Part shown: positions 23,410-25,673 of the stretch, piece by piece
Position numbering within the stretch: the stretch's first letter is position 1
Layout: every line of letters starts with the position of its first letter
Source: Phenylobacterium aquaticum
GTDB lineage: Bacteria > Pseudomonadota > Alphaproteobacteria > Caulobacterales > Caulobacteraceae
Direction of reading: 5' to 3'
NCBI RefSeq assembly: GCF_947378715.1
Contig: NZ_CANCLE010000046.1
Span: forward strand, 1-25,673
DNA length: 25,673 nt
Notes under the pieces: model-generated
Databases searched by the model: none
What the model was told of the DNA's origin: nothing
What the model saw: the letters and a program-made list of their open reading frames with translations, nothing else
Program-made: the position numbers and the translations under genes

Positions 23410-24741
23410 ATGGAAGAAAGCCTGTTAGCCGATGTCGTCGCCGCCGCCCTGAAGGCCGGAGCCGACGCCGCCGAAGCCGTCGGCGCCGAGCGCCACGCCC
23501 TGGGGATCAATGTCCGTCTGGGCAAGCTCGAGGAAGTGGAGCGGGAAGAGTCCCGCGACATTGGCCTGCGGGTCTTCGTCGGCAAGCAGCAGGCCACGGT
23601 CTCCGGCTCCGACATCTCGGCCGAGGCCCGCGCCAAGCTGGTGGCCCGCGCCGTCGCCATGGCGAAGCTCGCGCCCGAGGATCCCTATGCCAGCCTGGCC
23701 GACGCCCATGCCCATGCGCCGGGCCCTCACGCCGACCTCGACCTGTTCGACCCCTCCGAGCCCTCGCCGGAGGAGCTGGAGGACCGCGCCCGCGCCGCCG
23801 AGGACGCCGCCCGGGCCATGCCCCGGATCAGCAATTCCGAGGGCGGCTCGGCTTCCACCTCGCGCTCGACCTGGCGGCTGGTGACCTCGAACGGCTTCTC
23901 CGGCCTGCACCGGGCCTCGGGTTTCTCGGTCGGCGCCTCGGTAGTGGCCGGCGACGGCGAGGAAATGGAAAGCGGCTATGATGGCCGCTCCACCCGCTGG
24001 CTCTCCGACCTGCCCGCCCCCGACCTGATCGGCGCCGAGGCCGGCCGCCGCGCCGCCGCCCGGCTCGGCGCGCGCAAGATCGCCTCGACCACCGCCCCGG
24101 TGATCTTCGAGAACCGCCTGGCCACCTCGCTGCTGGGGCCGCTGATCGGCGCCATCTCCGGCACGGCCATCGCCCGCGGCAACTCCTTCCTGAAGGACAA
24201 GCTCGGCCAGCAGATCTTCGCCAAGGGCATCCGCGTCACCGACGACCCGCACAAGCGTCGCGGCCTGGGCTCCTCGCCCTTCGACGACGAAGGGGTCGCC
24301 AACCGCGCCTGGAACCTGATCGACGACGGGGTGCTGACCACCTGGCTGATGAACACCGCCTCGGCCCGCCAGCTCGGCCTTTCCACCACCGGCCACGCCT
24401 CGCGCGGCCTGGCCGGCCCGCCCGGCGTCTCGACCTCCAACCTGACGCTGGAGCCCGGGGACCTCGACCAGGCCGGCCTGATGCGCGCCGCCGGCGCGGG
24501 CGTGCTGATCACCTCGATGTTCGGCCCCTCGCTGAACGGCAACACCGGCGACTGGTCGGTGGGCTGCGCGGGCTTCTGGTTCGAGGACGGCGAGCTCGCC
24601 TATCCGGTCACCGAAATCACCGTGGCGGGCAATCTGATCGACATCTACGCCCGCCTGGTCCCGGGCTCCGACCTGGAGATTCGCGGCTCGGCCAATTCCC
24701 CCTCCATCCTGGTCGACGGACTGGCCATCGCCGGGAAATGA
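23410..24741 (+). CDS. pmbA: TldD/PmbA family protein, PmbA (TldE)-type subunit
   Basis: A 443-residue protein of the TldD/PmbA family. TldD and TldE form a heterodimeric metalloprotease that degrades unfolded peptides and processes some modified peptides such as microcin B17. This protein lacks the HExxxH zinc motif of TldD and has the TldE-like pattern: DIGLRVFVGKQQATVSGSDIS, FSVGASVVAG, then AARLGARKIASTTAPVIFE and FAKGIRVTDDPHKRRGLGSSPFDDEG. It therefore probably needs a TldD encoded elsewhere. ATG 23410 fits the family start. Its stop overlaps the next gene by 4 nt (ATGA), and the pmbA-cysQ-DUF4170 order is conserved in many alphaproteobacteria. Confidence 0.9.
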   Translation: MEESLLADVVAAALKAGADAAEAVGAERHALGINVRLGKLEEVEREESRDIGLRVFVGKQQATVSGSDISAEARAKLVARAVAMAKLAPEDPYASLADAHAHAPGPHADLDLFDPSEPSPEELEDRARAAEDAARAMPRISNSEGGSASTSRSTWRLVTSNGFSGLHRASGFSVGASVVAGDGEEMESGYDGRSTRWLSDLPAPDLIGAEAGRRAAARLGARKIASTTAPVIFENRLATSLLGPLIGAISGTAIARGNSFLKDKLGQQIFAKGIRVTDDPHKRRGLGSSPFDDEGVANRAWNLIDDGVLTTWLMNTASARQLGLSTTGHASRGLAGPPGVSTSNLTLEPGDLDQAGLMRAAGAGVLITSMFGPSLNGNTGDWSVGCAGFWFEDGELAYPVTEITVAGNLIDIYARLVPGSDLEIRGSANSPSILVDGLAIAGK

Positions 24742-25532
24742 CGCACCAAGCCGATCTCGACCTGATCCTGAACGCCGCCCGCGCCGCCGGAGACCTGGCC
24801 CTCCGGATGCGGACCCAGGGGCTCGAGATCGAGTACAAGGCCGCCGATTCCTCGCCGGTCACCAATGCCGACCTGGCCGTCGATCGCCTGCTGATCGACA
24901 CCCTGCGCGCCGCCCGCCCCGACTATGGCTGGCTGTCGGAGGAGACCGCCGACAATCCCGACCGCCTGACCTGCCGCCGGCTGTTCGTGGTCGATCCCAT
25001 CGACGGCACCCGGTCCTACGCCAAGGGCCGCCCCTGGTGGTCGGTCTCCATCGCCGTGGTCGAGGACGACCAGCCGGTGGCGGGCGTGGTCTTCGCCCCC
25101 GATGTCGACGAGCTCTACAGCGCCACGGCCGGGGCCGGCGCCCGGCTGAACGGCGCCCTCATCGCCCCCTCGGACCGCACCGAGCTGGAAGGCGCGCGCA
25201 TGGTCGGCGACATCCGCATGTTCCAGCACCCCGCCTGGCCGGAGCCCTGGCCGCCCATGCAGGTCGAGACCCGCAACTCGACGGCCTATCGCATGTGCCT
25301 GGTGGCGGCCGGCGCCTTCGACGCCGCCCTGGTGCTGGTCGCCAAGTCCGACTGGGACCTCGCCGCCGCCGACCTGATCGCCCGGGAGGCCGGCGCCTAT
25401 AGCGGCGACCATCTGGGCCGGCCCTTCGCCTATAATGGCCCCAAGCCCGCGCAGCACAGCCTGCTATGCGCCACCCCAGGCCTCACGCCATTGATCCTTA
25501 ACCGAACCCGGCATATCGCCTTGGGGAATTGA
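24738..25532 (+). CDS. cysQ: 3'(2'),5'-bisphosphate nucleotidase / inositol monophosphatase family
   Basis: A 264-residue lithium-sensitive-type phosphatase of the FIG superfamily. Metal-binding motifs are complete: WLSEET (residues 65-70), DPIDGT (86-91) and W206-D207 in SDWDLAAADLIAREAG. This form and the pmbA neighbour point to CysQ, which removes the 3' phosphate from adenosine 3',5'-bisphosphate, a by-product of sulfate assimilation; an inositol or other sugar phosphatase role cannot be excluded. The ATG overlaps the pmbA stop. The DUF4170 gene follows 22 nt later. Confidence 0.88.
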   Translation: MTHQADLDLILNAARAAGDLALRMRTQGLEIEYKAADSSPVTNADLAVDRLLIDTLRAARPDYGWLSEETADNPDRLTCRRLFVVDPIDGTRSYAKGRPWWSVSIAVVEDDQPVAGVVFAPDVDELYSATAGAGARLNGALIAPSDRTELEGARMVGDIRMFQHPAWPEPWPPMQVETRNSTAYRMCLVAAGAFDAALVLVAKSDWDLAAADLIAREAGAYSGDHLGRPFAYNGPKPAQHSLLCATPGLTPLILNRTRHIALGN

Positions 25533-25554
25533 TTCCTTTCGGAAAACGGACCCC

Positions 25555-25673
25555 ATGCCCGACAAGCAGCTTCTGCACCTCGTCATCGGCGGCGAACTGG
25601 CGGACCTCGAACACAACACCTTCCGCGACCTGAAGAAGGTCGACCTGGTGGGCGCCTATGGCAGCTATGGCGA
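25555..25673 (+). CDS. DUF4170 family protein, N-terminal part (3' end outside window)
   Basis: An open frame starts at ATG 25555 and runs to the window edge. Its first residues include LLHLVIGGELADLEHNTF and KKVDLVGAYGSYG, the recognisable DUF4170 pattern (LHLVxGGEL ... LVGxYxxY). The family is small (about 75-85 residues) and of unknown function. In related genomes the next gene is usually the Kdo transferase (waaA), giving an envelope context. Only 39 codons are visible. Confidence 0.75.
   Translation, partial: MPDKQLLHLVIGGELADLEHNTFRDLKKVDLVGAYGSYG

Overview
The window is high-GC, gene-dense DNA that looks like an alphaproteobacterial chromosome, most likely Caulobacteraceae (Caulobacter/Phenylobacterium type). 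This is inferred from protein flavour and gene order: rsmE followed by an alphaproteobacterial (GCS2-type) glutamate-cysteine ligase, a pmbA-cysQ-DUF4170 string, a bacterial METTL20-type methyltransferase, and TonB-dependent receptor plus POT transporter neighbours. No rRNA, tRNA, CRISPR, insertion sequence or prophage is visible. Twenty-eight protein genes are well supported (two are cut by the window edges), plus one doubtful small ORF and one short leader ORF.

Layout. 1-3.0 kb: the end of a TonB-dependent receptor and a convergent POT-family transporter share a bidirectional hairpin terminator. 3.0-6.2 kb: a DUF427 gene, then a minus-strand block rsmE - gshA - GFA-family gene, the last two overlapping by one base. 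6.2-8.0 kb: a TetR repressor with a clear operator in its own promoter, overlapping an orphan Rieske oxygenase gene. 8.0-10.0 kb: polyphosphate kinase 2 followed 4 nt later by an AlkX/YcaQ-like DNA glycosylase gene. 10.1-15.1 kb (minus): an FkbM-like methyltransferase, two tandem 595-residue ABC exporters, a doubtful 79-codon ORF and a long structured leader. 15.2-18.2 kb (plus): ubiA, a fatty acid desaturase, an ETF-beta lysine methyltransferase-like gene and a VOC protein. 18.2-21.1 kb: an exported trypsin-like protease and small single-domain genes (YkgJ, YdeI, YjbR). 21.1-25.7 kb: an antitoxin-like orphan, ubiD, a MAPEG protein, pmbA/tldE, cysQ and the start of a DUF4170 gene.

The most interesting element is the leader of the ABC exporter pair. 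On the minus strand a plausible sigma-70 promoter (15059-15087) is followed by a strong Shine-Dalgarno and a 30-codon ORF (15015-14923). Its stop codon sits in the loop of a large two-tier hairpin (14891-14957), and translation of the ORF would melt the 5' arms of both stems. A second hairpin lies just before the next start codon. This is the architecture expected of a leader-peptide (ribosome-sensing) attenuator. It recalls in logic, not in sequence, the bmrB leader of the heterodimeric exporter BmrCD in Bacillus. It is a hypothesis drawn from sequence alone.

Working themes: quinone and respiratory maintenance (UbiA, UbiD, ETF-beta methylation), glutathione (GshA, a GFA-type protein, a MAPEG protein), polyphosphate and DNA repair (PPK2, AlkX-like), and envelope functions (receptor, transporters, desaturase, and the DUF4170 gene, which in relatives precedes the Kdo transferase gene).
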